Below, piece after piece: positions 1-9,738 of a DNA stretch of 64,000 bases. Every line of letters begins with the position of its first letter. The first letter of the stretch is position 1. A program made the position numbers and the translations under genes. The notes beneath the pieces are model-generated. The model did not search any database and had not been told where the DNA came from. It worked only from the letters and a program-made list of their open reading frames with translations. The stretch is from Calocera cornea HHB12733. Taxonomy: Eukaryota; Basidiomycota; Dacrymycetes; Dacrymycetales; Dacrymycetaceae. Location of the stretch: NCBI GenBank assembly GCA_001632435.1, contig KV423930.1, positions 218,901 to 282,900 of the forward strand, written 5' to 3'.

Positions 1-134
1 CGCAGGCGTACCAGGGACCGGCGGGCCGCGCGTATCCAGCCACGCAGCAGGGGTATGCGCCGCCCGTCGGGCCGGGGCAGGGCAGGGGGTATAGGGAGGT
101 CGGGGGCGACGTGCAGCAGGGGAGGGCGTATTGA
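1..134 (+). CDS. 3' end of a gene with a Gln/Gly/Tyr/Pro-rich C-terminus (partial)
   Basis: The frame starting at base 3 is open from the window edge and ends at TGA 132-134, giving 44 residues rich in Q, G, Y, P and R (for example TQQGYAPPVGPGQGRGY). The composition is that of a disordered tail, as in RNA-binding, prion-like or membrane-protein C-termini. No domain is visible, so the gene cannot be named. Codon composition is GC-rich like the flanking DNA. It lies just outside the proposed transposon end at 505. Confidence 0.5.
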   Translation, partial: QAYQGPAGRAYPATQQGYAPPVGPGQGRGYREVGGDVQQGRAY

Positions 135-504
135 TCGCTCGCCCCCGTTCGCTGCCTGGCTTGAGGCGGGAAGAGAGTGCAGTGCAGGGGTGGGCGACGC
201 TGTTGGAGAGGGAGAGGGAGACGGACAGTCGCGTACAGAAAAAGCGCTGAGAAGCAAAGCTGTATTCTAGGAATATACCCTGATGCGCTGATGATACTGG
301 GTCGGGCTCGGGTATTGGGTGGGCTCGGCGTTTGGGCACTGTGTTCTGACGATCTTTGGGCGCTCTGCCCTCTGGGTGTTCGGCGCGCTGGGCGTGAGCT
401 GGGTTCGGCGTATGCAGTGGGCTCGGTGCTCGGTGCTCTATGTTCGCCTGGCGAGCAGCGAGCAGCGCGCTCGGTGTGCTCGGGTGCTGAGAGCATGTCA
501 ACTT
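135..504. other. GC-rich low-complexity intergenic DNA, left flank of the transposon
   Basis: No convincing gene. The stretch is made of recurring GCTCGG / GTGCTCGGG words (about 300-490). The same words (GTGCTCGGG twice) occur immediately outside the right end at about 18,090-18,110. The two flanks thus look like halves of one original GC-rich stretch interrupted by an insertion. Confidence 0.5.
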
Positions 505-524
505 CGTGACAACCCTTCCGGATG
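505..524 (+). repeat. Left terminal inverted repeat
   Basis: This is a perfect 20-bp inverted match to 18,053-18,072. It begins CGTGACAACCC and ends in the first TCCGGA motif. Such terminal repeats with subterminal motifs are the usual binding sites of DNA transposases. Confidence 0.65.
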
Positions 525-585
525 ATAGCATCCGGATGCATCCGGACTGACGTAATCCGGAAAGGGAACCGGATACCAGTAGCCG
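517..585 (+). repeat. Subterminal TCCGGA cluster, left end
   Basis: Several TCCGGA cores lie in about 70 bp, including the self-complementary GCATCCGGATGC, followed by ACCGGATACCAGTAGCCGG. The right end has the same motif spaced every 9 bp. The sites are probably transposase-binding repeats. Confidence 0.5.
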
Positions 586-982
586 GTGACACTTATTTGC
601 CTCCGTTTGCCTCCGCTAAGGGGCTAGGGACGTAGGCCCTCAGTGGCGAGGATATGGTCGCCTCCTCACTGTTGACACGCGGCCTATTGTCCCTTCTCTA
701 TCTGCCAGCTCATCGCCTTACCTGTCTTTGCCCCCCTCCCTCCCTTCCCTCGTCAATGATCGTCCCCCTCACTGCTTGTTACACCCATTCAACGATTCCC
801 GTCGCTACGCTATTCGCCCCGCCGCCTGTTTGTGCCCGTTCGATTTCGAATTGGACCAGGTTTTCGTGTGCACGAGTTGTCGAGGTCTCCTTCACTGTCT
901 CGGTGCGCCCTGTTACTCATACCTCCCCCCTTCATCTGCTGATCTGTTCCCAGGTCTACATCCACCTCTCCATACGATTGCC
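586..982. other. Leader region of the 983 gene
   Basis: No open gene. The stretch contains pyrimidine-rich DNA (about 690-760 and 900-960), typical of fungal core promoters, directly upstream of the ATG at 983. A doubled TTTGCCTCCG word lies at about 597-616. Confidence 0.35.
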
Positions 983-3900
983 ATGTCGGAAAGAGACTTA
1001 TGGCACGAGTACACAACGCGCTGCGCGAGGGCCGGAATTGCGGTCGACTTCAATGCTTACCGACGATGGGCAGCGCAGGAACAGGCTACTCGTGCAGGCA
1101 TGCAAGGCCAGGCGCCCTATCAGCCTTACCAAACCGTCTTCCTGCAACACCGCCCATCCCTGATTGGTGGTATTGACCCAAGGACCGGGCAGCCGATCGG
1201 TGGTGGCCCTTCCTTCGGCGACGGATCCGGGCAAGGGCAGTCTTTCTATCCGCCCAACCCTCCTCCTCGCCCCACGAACCAGGCCCAGCAAGGGCAGCAC
1301 CCTCTCTCGCCCAACCCTCCTCCTCGCCCCACGAACCAGGCCCAGCAAGGGCAGCACCCTCTCTCGCCCAACCCTCCTCCTCGCCCCNNNNNNNNNNNNN
1401 NNNNNNNNNNNNNNNNNNNNNNNNNNNNNNNNNNNNNNNNNNNNNNNNNNNNNNNNNNNNNNNNNNNNNNNNNNNNNNNNNNNNNNNNNNNNNNNNNNNN
1501 NNNNNNNNNNNNNNNNNNNNNNNNNNNNNNNNNNNNNNNNNNNNNNNNNNNNNNNNNNNNNNNNNNNNNNNNNNNNNNNNNNNNNNNNNNNNNNNNNNNN
1601 NNNNNNNNNNNNNNNNNNNNNNNNNNNNNNNNNNNNNNNNNNNNNNNNNNNNNNNNNNNNNNNNNNNNNNNNNNNNNNNNNNNNNNNNNNNNNNNNNNNN
1701 NNNNNNNNNNNNNNNNNNNNNNNNNNNNNNNNNNNNNNNNNNNNNNNNNNNNNNNNNNNNNAACCAGGCCCAGCAAGGGCAGCACCCTCTCTCGCCCAAC
1801 CCTCCTCCTCGCCCCACAAACCAGGCCCAGCAAGGGCAGCGCCGTCTCTCGCCCAACCCTCCTCCTCGCCCGGGTGGCAACCCTCTTGCTGGCTCACAGC
1901 TCAGTGTTTCTCCTCGACCGCCACGCCCTGTCCTCCAGGACAACCCCATCTCCCAAGCCCAGTCCAACGAGAGTCGCTCTCGCAACCAACCGCCTCCAAA
2001 TCCTCTACCTCGTCAGCTTCAGACGCGCCAAGCTTCGAATGATCCTGGTCTGCAGCCTCTCACCCCGCCTGTGAATCCCCAATGGATTCAACTTCGCGAA
2101 AACGACGTACCTGTACCCTTCCTCGAAGCATGGGCTGTTGGAACCCAGATTCCCAGTATGCACGCGAAGAGCGCGTTAACAAGGCCAAAACCACCGCTCG
2201 AGCCCGAGGAGCGGTTTGCGTACTATCAGACCGAGCTTTTCACTCTCATGGCTACTGCGCCGCCGCCGAGAGCGCAGCGTCAACATGTCGCTAGCTGGTT
2301 GAGATCTGCGCACAATGTTGTGGTGAGCACATGCCCGTTCTCTGCAATGAAGACCGTCACTTACATGTCGTCCAGGAATTCATTGGCAATTATGACAGGA
2401 AAAGTGACCTACCACTGATTCGATTCCTCGTCCATCTTGAGGAAGAGGTTTTCAAGATTGCCGACGACCTTCCGTCGCGCAACAACGATCCTGCTGTTCG
2501 TCCCGCCAACCATTCCATCTGGCACAAAGCATTCCCACTGGAGAAAATAATCAAGGACAAAGTGAAGGCTACTCTCCTCCATCGGACTGCCGACCCGTAC
2601 CGAACGCTGCGACGGTGCACCTCTGCACAAAAGATCATTGACGAGATGGCTCGCAACCGATGTTGGCCATTGCCGTGGTACGGCGATTATGCCCAGCTGG
2701 ACAGGGAATGGACGCAGCACGCCCTGCAACAACGCGCGCGCTGGGTGGTACGTCACGGCTCTCTTGCTCTGTACTTCGCTTGCTTATCATCTGTATTTAG
2801 CACGCATATTGGGACATGCATGCTCGTCAGGAGTCAGTCTACTATGAAGAAACGCGTGGTTTTATTGAAGATGAAGTCGTCTACCTCCTGTCTTTTCACT
2901 GGAACGAAGGTTTCCCCGATCCCCTTATCAACCGTGCGACTGCCCAAAGGTTCATGAACTGGAACTCGATGAAGAGGCGTCTTGATGAAAAGGAACCATG
3001 GACGCTTGTCAACTGGGATTGGTACTCGTCACTGTTTATCGAGTGCTGCCTCAAGCCTTGCGATGTTCGCAAGCCGAGGGCACGTGGGACGCCCAAAGAG
3101 CGCGTCATCTCACATTATAACCTTGTCCATCTCCTCACTGTCAGTTACCTCTATTCAACGTGATGCTATTCTCTGACATGCTATTACAGCGAGATACGAT
3201 CTCCTGTCATCACTGGTCCAATGCAGTCTACACCGAGGAAATGGCAATAGTTCTCGTCTCACTCATTCAGAATACCCTCGATTGGCTAATGCACTCTGAC
3301 GACTTCGATTGGTGCTTCGCGGATGACGAGATACCTCGAGCTATCTATGAACAACTGCTCGTCGTTGTTCACGGCATCACTCTCAATCGTCCGGCCCGTG
3401 CCCTCAGTTCCAGGTTGCTCCGCACACAGAATGACCCGATGCCTCCAGAGGAAGTGCATCACTTTATGCTCCGTCACATCAAGAGGAATCGGCGCGAACC
3501 CGATCCCGATCCTCTAGAGTACGATGTTGATATGGACGCAAGCGATTCAGCATCGTCGAGGTCGTCTAGCCGAGCCCGGAGGACCAAGCATATGCCAAAG
3601 TGTGGCGCTCCTCCCCAGGAGCTCGTAACGGAGTATTGGAAGATGCCCGTGTACAACCTGGAGAACTTTCCCTTGATCCAAGACGTACGCAGGAACTTGG
3701 AGTCAAGGATTCATGACCCAAGGTATCTTCCAGGAGATATCATTGTAAGTTGTCTCGCAATCATAGCACAGGCTCCCGCTTATCTCATTGTCAGCTTGCC
3801 TGGGGTATTCGTGCCTGCTACGCATGCTTATGGAGATCCACACGCCTAGGAGTTGGCCGTACTTGCCCTCGCTGGGAACGACAACGTTGTTCACCGTGTC

Positions 3901-4245
3901 GGCGTAAGACCGGGGACTCATATTGCGTTTTCTGCAGTGAGAAGTGGGGCAATGGTAAGCACCCTTTGTTCCTTTCAACCCCTACTGATTGGTTGTACAG
4001 TTTCAGTTAAGGACCGTGATCCACGCGGCAAGCGAAACAAGGAGATCGATGAAGATTGGATCGACAACATTATTCGAGACAAGTGGTTTGAAGGGGGGGA
4101 CGATTTTCCACCTCCTGAGGGCTACAGCGTCGCAGTGCCCGAGATTTGGCCCACTGTCGAGGCGATCTACAGCAATGCTCGGGGCTTGAAAGATGCACTG
4201 GCTTCGGCAAAGGTCACGCAGAAGCACTGGAAGAAGGCGAGGTAG
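983..4245 (+). CDS. Unknown protein with 19-residue Pro/Gln repeats and a C-terminal cysteine cluster
   Basis: I do not recognise this protein. The ATG at 983 opens MSERDLWHEYTTRCARAG. Next comes a tandem array of a 19-residue unit (NQAQQGQHPLSPNPPPRPT), interrupted by a run of N, then a conserved-looking acidic/aromatic region (EEVVYLLSFHWNEG, about 2860-2905). Near the 3' end is a cluster of eight Cys from about 3,810 to 3,950 (CYAC, RTCP, CSPC, CVFC), and the stop is at 4243-4245. Short introns are clear, for example 2323-2375 and those near 2748, 3138, 3746 and 3954. The same intron borders and exon pieces recur in the decayed copies at 5.0-11.3 kb, so this looks like the intact founder. 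Its position just inside the left terminal repeat suggests a transposon accessory gene. Confidence 0.6.
1246..1871 (+). repeat. 57-bp tandem repeat (19-residue unit) with assembly gap
   Basis: Near-identical 57-bp units encode NQAQQGQHPLSPNPPPRPT in frame; two full copies precede and two follow a run of N. The unit length is a multiple of three, so copy-number change keeps the reading frame. Inverted single or double copies occur at 6145-6258, 8590-8645 and 11,420-11,490. Confidence 0.85.
1388..1761. other. Assembly gap (run of N) inside the 57-bp array
   Basis: There are 374 unresolved bases. Both borders lie inside the 57-bp repeat, so the gap is most simply collapsed or unresolved extra repeat units. 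The true length is unknown. Confidence 0.95.
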
Positions 4246-4375
4246 TGAATTCAATCATGTATCAGTTGTTCTGTCTCTAGCTGAAGTGTTACTCCCAATA
4301 CAATGCAGTTTACAGCCGAAAATCACGTCCCATCCAGACGAATTCCATGCAAAGCTAACCTTTTTTCACCAGGGC

Positions 4376-4615
4376 ACGTACGGCGACCACATACTCCAGC
4401 AACGAGATACGCAGGCGATCAGGTACGCAAGAGCCCAGATACTCGGCCAACCAGGTACGCAGGCGACCGAATCCTCAGGCGACCAGATACTGATGCACCG
4501 CAATACTTAGGCTGCCGAATACTTGGGCTGCCGAATACCTGGGTTCACGAATACTTGGGTTCCCGAATACTTGGGTTCCCGAATACTATGGTTCCCGAAT
4601 ACTTGGCCCACTTAG
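4376..4615 (+). repeat. 16-bp minisatellite, locus 1
   Basis: About fourteen imperfect 16-bp units read GAATACTTGGGTTCCC or GATACGCAGGCGACCA, more uniform toward 4500-4612. Each contains an ATACTTGG-type core. Because 16 is not a multiple of 3, the translated frames cycle and are not a protein. It is one of four loci in the element (see 6786, 9537, 12,778). Confidence 0.8.
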
Positions 4616-4689
4616 GGCGTGCGGGATGCTTCCCGGGACTTTGTACCAAGGGATGGTATACACTCGAGACGGTGATTGTTACGCCGGCG

Positions 4690-5040
4690 CCGCTCTAGCC
4701 GTCTCACGGCTGCACATCCTCTGTCTCCTCACCACCCGTCTCGACGGCACGGGCAACATCCAGTATGCGTTGACGATCAAGGGTTCTTGTCCGGTGCTAT
4801 ACAGGATGTATGGTACGGAACAATTGTCAGCAGTCGTTCCAAGATGCCCATGAATCCATGCATCAGGGCAGTCAAACTCAAGCTCAGCGACTCTCAAGCT
4901 GAGTATCATAATCATGCAGATCCCTCCCAAGCTCCAAATCCTCACGTGCGTCCTCAACAGATGGAGGACATCATCCGAAGCAGCCCCGTCCAACGAGGTC
5001 GACTCCAAACTTTGCGAAGATCTTCTGCAGAGGTGCCCAC
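4690..5040 (+). pseudogene. Decayed RPS18 fragment 1
   Basis: At about 4711-4780 the sequence CACATCCTCTGTCTCCTCAC ... CATCCAGTATGCGTTGACGA matches exon 2 of the intact RPS18 gene (12,140-12,200). Farther on, the LQTLRRSSAEVP-type remnant before 5040 resembles the SKLRDDL region. Frameshifts and missing parts leave no functional product. Confidence 0.6.
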
Positions 5041-6125
5041 TGAGTGGTACGTCTTAGTCCACTCGCTCTCGGTGCTTCACTTGCTTACATTCGGTATGCA
5101 GCAAGCATATTGGGACATGCCTGCTCGAGGTGGGCGCGTGTGCTTTGAGCCCACGCAAGGGATCGTGGAAGATCATACCCTTCACGTCTCCTCGGCACAC
5201 TGGAACGAGGGAGTCAAGGATTCCCTTCTCCACCGTACGGCCAGTCAAGACTTTGCTAATTGGTTGGACATCAAGACGGCCCTCAATGAGAGACGTGAAT
5301 GGCCTCATTATACACAGGCAACAAGGAACCATCCACAATCGATGTATGTATCAATATCCCCTTCTGCTTATCGAGACTTAATAGCGGCGGGCATATGATA
5401 GATTGACTTCCACGTGGTCTATCATATGTGCCAGTCAGATACAACATCAACACACCTCGGATCGCAACATCAGCCACTGCAACCACTTTGACTTGCGTTG
5501 CCTTCAACTTCTGCTTCAACTTCAACTTCAACTTCTGCTTCGACCTCTTCTTGGACTTCGGCTTTGTCTCAGCTTGATGGACTGAACAGTCTGCTTGGCA
5601 CGGGTAACCAGACACCGCGTCGCTGCGACCCGTCTATGAGTACCAGCATCCTCACTGTCTGTTACCCCCATTCAACGTGCTTCATAGTACTGACATGCTA
5701 TTACAGCGGTGATGTACCAGTCTGCTCTGGAAACCAGTCGGCCGGTCCTCAGAGGCACTCGGCGATGGATGCATTGAAGCATCAATAGGGCTACACGGGC
5801 TCAGCAACAAGGACTAAGATATGCTAAGGCAGTTATCATTGTAAGTTGTCTCGCATTCGTATCATCCCATATTCACTGATCTTCATGTCAGCTCGCCTAA
5901 GACGCATACCAGCGTTTCTGTTGATTCCAGTCTGGCATATCCCGCACGATAGGCTGTTATGCACACATGCTCGTTCTCTGCATTGAAGACCGTCACCGGC
6001 TAGTGGAAATCCCACTTGACTCCCTATTGGCGGATGCATCGATCTACAGCGGAGCGTTGTTCAGGGAGCTTGGCACGGCTCATTCTTGGACTGCCGACAT
6101 TGACCGTTGCATGCCGGACGAGCCC
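5040..6125 (+). pseudogene. Decayed, rearranged copy of the 983-gene family with KDZ remnants, unit 1
   Basis: Pieces align by eye to the 983-4245 gene: 5046-5270 to 2745-2960 (intron start plus the W-N-E-G exon), 5645-5705 to 3130-3190 (intron CCTCACTGTCTGTTACCCCC...TTACAG), 5830-5900 to 3735-3800, and 5960-5995 to the intron at 2325. The block at 5335-5425 resembles the KDZ transposase intron at about 15,830-15,900, inverted. The order is scrambled relative to the intact gene and no long frame survives. Confidence 0.55.
5495..5570 (+). repeat. Imperfect CTTCAA/CTTCTG hexanucleotide tract
   Basis: A short run of 6-bp units (ACTTCAACTTCTGCTTCAAC) encodes alternating Ser/Thr in one frame. It is the smallest of the hexamer arrays in the element and sits at the same place in the unit as the arrays at 7674 and 10,508. 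Confidence 0.65.
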
Positions 6126-6144
6126 TAGCTCAACTGATTACCGC

Positions 6145-6258
6145 CTGGGCGAGGAGGAGGGTTGGGCGAGAGAGGGTGCTGCCCTTGCTGGGGCTGGTTC
6201 GTGGGGCGAGGAGGAGGGTTGGGCGAGAGACGGTGCTGCCCTTGTTGGGCCTGGTTGC
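6145..6258 (-). repeat. Inverted copy of the 57-bp repeat
   Basis: Two units of the 57-bp repeat are present in reverse complement (GGCGAGGAGGAGGGTTGGGC...). They are followed at 6305-6345 by the GAGGCTGCTCGACAAGCTGG word that also occurs in the 13,122 gene (13,676 onward). Confidence 0.75.
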
Positions 6259-6259
6259 C

Positions 6260-6785
6260 AACAAGAATCCGCTTCAATTGCCTCAGTTGACAAGGCGTGC
6301 AAATCCATCTCAAGAGGCTGCTCGACAAGCTGGTCAAGCCGCATCGCTCAAGCCGCAACTTCTGAATATGTATCAACCTTCAGTCTGTGGGTTACGTCCA
6401 TTCAGATGCATGGCACGATCTCATAAATTACCAGATGCCTGATGATAGCGCAACCTTGACGTTGCTGTTCAGTAGCGCCGGCATTCTTGGCTGATATGAC
6501 CTCTTGCGATTTGCTGCCATAATGCAGACTGCCTGTCTGTCAAACTGACCAGCATTACCTCTGCCTGCATACGCCAAGTTCTCTTCGTACAAGATCAACT
6601 CTCCCATTAGAACCATCGCCGTCAACTGCGATGGGTTTGAACGGCTATCACCAGGTTGCGATCGTATCCACTCCAACTTGCTCCCCTCACTCAGCATTCA
6701 CGAACGGCGACAAGGCCTCTGTTTGGCTCTGATTTAGCCTCGACTGTACGCTGCCTTGTCTCCGTGAAGGCAACCGACATTCCGG
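6260..6785. other. Gene-free remnant sequence
   Basis: No intact gene seen. The first 80 bp hold the AAGAGGCTGCTCGACAAGC word shared with the 13,122 gene and with 8,697 and 11,560. The remainder (6400-6785) matches nothing else that I could recognise in the window. Confidence 0.35.
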
Positions 6786-6965
6786 TAGTCAAGTACTATG
6801 GTGGCCAAGTACTCCGGCAGTCAAGTACTCCGGTAACCAGGTACTAAGGTCCCCAAGTAATGAGACGCCCATATACTTGGGCGTCCATATACTTGGGCGC
6901 CCGAATACTTGGGCGCCCGAATACTTGGGCGCCCGAATACTTGGGCGCCCGAATACTTCGTCGAG
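6786..6965 (+). repeat. 16-bp minisatellite, locus 2
   Basis: About eleven units; the most regular part (6865-6955) repeats GCGCCCGAATACTTGG nearly perfectly. The unit contains the self-complementary core GGGCGCCC. Confidence 0.85.
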
Positions 6966-8500
6966 TATTCGCCCGCCCGATGGCCCGCCGGACTTTTCAT
7001 GAACCCGTTGCATCCACTCTCGGACACCTCCAGCAGGACGAGTTCCTTACGATTACGGTGCAGACTCTTCACGATGGACCACCGACTGCCATTAGCTCGA
7101 CCTGAGTAGGGCGATGTGCATAGCTGGGCACGAAAGGGCTTCTGCGCTCTGCAGAGACGCGGCCAATGAGTGGTACGTGCTCCCCTCGCTGTCCGTGCAT
7201 CACATGCCTACCTTCTGTATCTGGCAAGCATATTGCGTTATACTTGCTCGATGTGGTCACAAGGCCTTCAAGGCCACCGACGTGATCATGGAAGACGATG
7301 CTTTTCACTTGTTATCGGCTCCATGGAACGAAGGAGTCAAAGGTCCCTTCTCAACCGCACGACCACCCAACACTTCGCCAACACCTTTACAATTCAAGAC
7401 TCTCATTTGGGAAAACCAGGCGACGGCTTCATCGCTGTCCGAGCGAGAGTTGCTACAAGCCAGCCATTATACAGTCAGCTTACTGTGCGGCCTTGTGGTA
7501 TGTATCACAATGGCCCAGGATCCCTCTACCGACCGATGCAACATCACCAATCGCTGTATGTATTAACCTCCCCTTCTGGTTATAAAGACTAATCAGCGGC
7601 AGCCTTACCATGGATTGACTTCAACATGATGCACCCGTTGCCCGAGTCTGATGCTTCATCGACATGCGTTGGATTGCTACTTGGACTTCTGCTTCGACTT
7701 TGACTTCTGCTTCTGCTTCTGCTTCTGCTTCTGCGTCGACGTCTGCTTCAACTTCGACATCTGCTTCAACTTCGACATCTGCTTCAACTTCGACATCTGC
7801 TTCAACTTCGACATCTGCTTCAACTTTGACGTCCACTTTGACTTCTGCATCGGCTTCAACTTCTGCTTCAGCTATACCATCGATGTCTGCTTATACTTCG
7901 ACTTCAAATTATACTTCTGCTTCTGCTTATACTCGGTCTACTTCTGCGACTCCAAGGTGTGCAGAATCTACTTAGCACGCTGGAACAGGCATGATGTCTC
8001 AAGCTACTGCCTGTCTATCTATATCATCAGTCCTCACTGTCTGTTGACCCCATTCAACGTGCATCATATATCTGACATGTTACTACAGATCACATCCGGG
8101 CCTCATATGGAATCAACACGGCCGATCCCCAAAGGACTCGACCATGTGCATAGTCAGAACCATCTAGAAGGATGCACAAGCGTAGCAAGCACAACCCAAG
8201 ATGAGATAGGGCGGATACCATTGTAAGTTCCAGGTGTTCGTCTCAGGCAGGATTGCTTAGCTTCATGTCAGTTCCCCTAGTAGACATATGAGAGCCACTG
8301 TTGCTGTCAGCCTCAGGTATATCACACAGTAGGCTATGGTGAACACATGCCCGTTCTCTACAAGGAAGACCGTCACTGGCTGTGGGAGGCCCCCCTTGGC
8401 TCCCTATTGGCGGATGCATCGATGTGCAGGGAAGCGCCTTTCAGGACATCTGACCCTGCTAGGCCTGCCCTACCGATGTCGGATGTTACACAGCCCGCTG
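6966..8500 (+). pseudogene. Decayed copy of the 983-gene family with KDZ remnants, unit 2
   Basis: Block order follows unit 1: 7166-7370 (TGAGTGGTACGT... to ...GGAACGAAGGAGTCAAAGG), 7440-7570 (contains TGTGCGGCCTTGTGGTATGT, close to the KDZ transposase at about 15,940, inverted), a hexamer array, 8033-8095 (intron CCTCACTGTCTGTTGACCCC...TACTACAG), 8215-8275 and 8336-8400. Frames are broken throughout. Confidence 0.55.
7674..7965 (+). repeat. CTTCTG / CTTCGACAT-type hexanucleotide array
   Basis: About 290 bp of 6-bp-based units (CTTCTGCTTCTG; ACTTCGACATCTGCTTCA as an 18-bp higher-order unit repeated four to five times) encode Ser/Thr/Ala-rich sequence in one frame and KLKQMS repeats in another. 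No real protein context. Confidence 0.8.
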
Positions 8501-8582
8501 GGCGACCACTGGATGGTCTGGTTACTGTCTGGGCCAGGAGATCGGCTGGGCATGCAAGTGGGGTGCCCTGGCTGGGGATCAT

Positions 8583-8760
8583 TGCCGTCGAGGCGAGGAG
8601 AAGGGTTGGGCGTGTGAGAGTATTGCCCTTGCTGGGGCTGGTCACCATCAGGAATCTGCTGCAAGCACCTCAGTTGGCAAGACCTGTCGACCCATCTCAA
8701 GAGGCTGCTCCACAAGCTGGTCAAGCAGCAACCCCTCAAGTCACTATCTGAGCGACTGCG
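8583..8760 (-). repeat. Inverted 57-bp unit plus shared tail, unit 2
   Basis: GGCGAGGAGAAGGGTTGGGC...TTGCCCTTGCTGGGGCTGG is one diverged, inverted 57-bp unit. It is followed by AAGAGGCTGCTCCACAAGC as at 6310, which shows that units 1 and 2 share a common layout. Confidence 0.65.
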
Positions 8761-8869
8761 TGAACCATGACACAGTATGCTACCCCCCTTCAGACGAATG
8801 GCTTGTACTGACTCAGTCTCAGTTCAGGGGCAAGCCCACGCCAATATAAGTCCGGATCTACTTGTCCAT

Positions 8870-9240
8870 GAGGATACTGGAGAGATGGCACATTCACGGT
8901 CTACCAGCAAGTGCAAGATCCAGTATGTGCGGACAGGGATTGAGGAGTTCGCAGGCACTATGCCAGCGTGGTCTGCAATAAGGCAAATGTTGACCTGAAG
9001 GAGTGGTGCGTCGTAATCCAGCGCATATTGACATGAGAAGCTCATGAATCTATCTGACAGGGCTGGCGAACTCAACTCCCAGGAGCTTGGGCGGATCGTC
9101 ACCATCATGCAAACCCCCATCCTATTCAAGATCCCCTCGCGGTTCCTCAACAGGCAAAAGGACATCACCGACGATAGGATCTCCCAGATCCTGTCCAATG
9201 GCCGTCTACTCCAAGCTTGGCGACGATCTTCCCCATTCAG
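8870..9240 (+). pseudogene. RPS18 pseudogene 2, intron 2 retained
   Basis: Exon-2-like sequence (AAGTGCAAGATCCAGTATGT..., 8908-8995) is followed by a recognisable intron 2 (GTGCGTCG... to ...GACAG, about 9003-9060). Exon 3 then encodes [19 protein letters not shown] ... WFLNRQ-like [13 protein letters not shown] up to about 9225. Exon 1 and the C-terminus are missing and frameshifts occur. Because the intron is kept, the copy arose by DNA duplication rather than retroposition. Confidence 0.8.
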
Positions 9241-9536
9241 CAAGCATACTGGGACATGCATGTTCCGGTTTAGCGCATGCACGTCAAGCTCACGGAAGGG
9301 TTCGTGGAAGACTGCACTTGCACTTCTTATCGGCTCATTGGCATGAGGGTGTCGAAGATCCCCACCCGAATCGTGTATTGCCTGCATCGTCACCGGCCGC
9401 AATGGCTTTGACCAGTTGAAGCCGTCCGGAACGCTCAGTCTTGGGATTGCCCTGCGCTCTCATGGAAGGCAACAACTCTTTGTTAGCTCTGCATCATCCC
9501 GACCTCACGCCTGCTCGTCTCCATTGTGGCGTCCAA
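9240..9536 (+). pseudogene. Fragment of the 983-gene family after RPS18 pseudogene 2
   Basis: 9240-9360 matches the exon seen at 2805-2935 and 5105-5235 (AAGCATACTGGGACATGCATG ... CGGCTCATTGGCATGAGGG...). The remaining ~170 bp resembles nothing else recognised. Confidence 0.5.
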
Positions 9537-9738
9537 ACACTCGGGCGATCAAGTACTCCGGTCATCAAGTACTGGGGCAATCAGATACTGAGGTGCCCAA
9601 GTACTGAGGCGCCCGGACACTTGGGCGCCCAGATACTTGGGCGCCCAGATACTTGGGCTCCCAGATACTTGGGCTCCCAGATACTTGGGCGCCCAGATAC
9701 TCTGGCAACCAAAAACTGAGGCGCCGAGATACTTCATC
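9537..9738 (+). repeat. 16-bp minisatellite, locus 3
   Basis: About twelve units; the core of the array (9610-9705) reads CGCCCAGATACTTGGG with few changes. Same unit length and register as the other three loci, with A/G variation at the CCGAAT/CCAGAT positions. Confidence 0.85.

Noticed and set aside
177..525. Open frames of about 70-110 residues in the GC-rich left flank
   Set aside because: Composition-driven frames in repeated GCTCGG words; no start context, introns or domain.
983..4245. TET/JBP dioxygenase cargo, as reported for KDZ elements in mushrooms
   Set aside because: No HxD...H iron-binding pattern or matching fold motif seen in this gene or in the 13,122 gene.
6789..7072. Tyr/Pro/Gly-rich open frames over the 16-bp minisatellites
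   Set aside because: A 16-bp unit read in three frames makes a 16-residue periodic peptide on both strands at all four loci; no gene signals.
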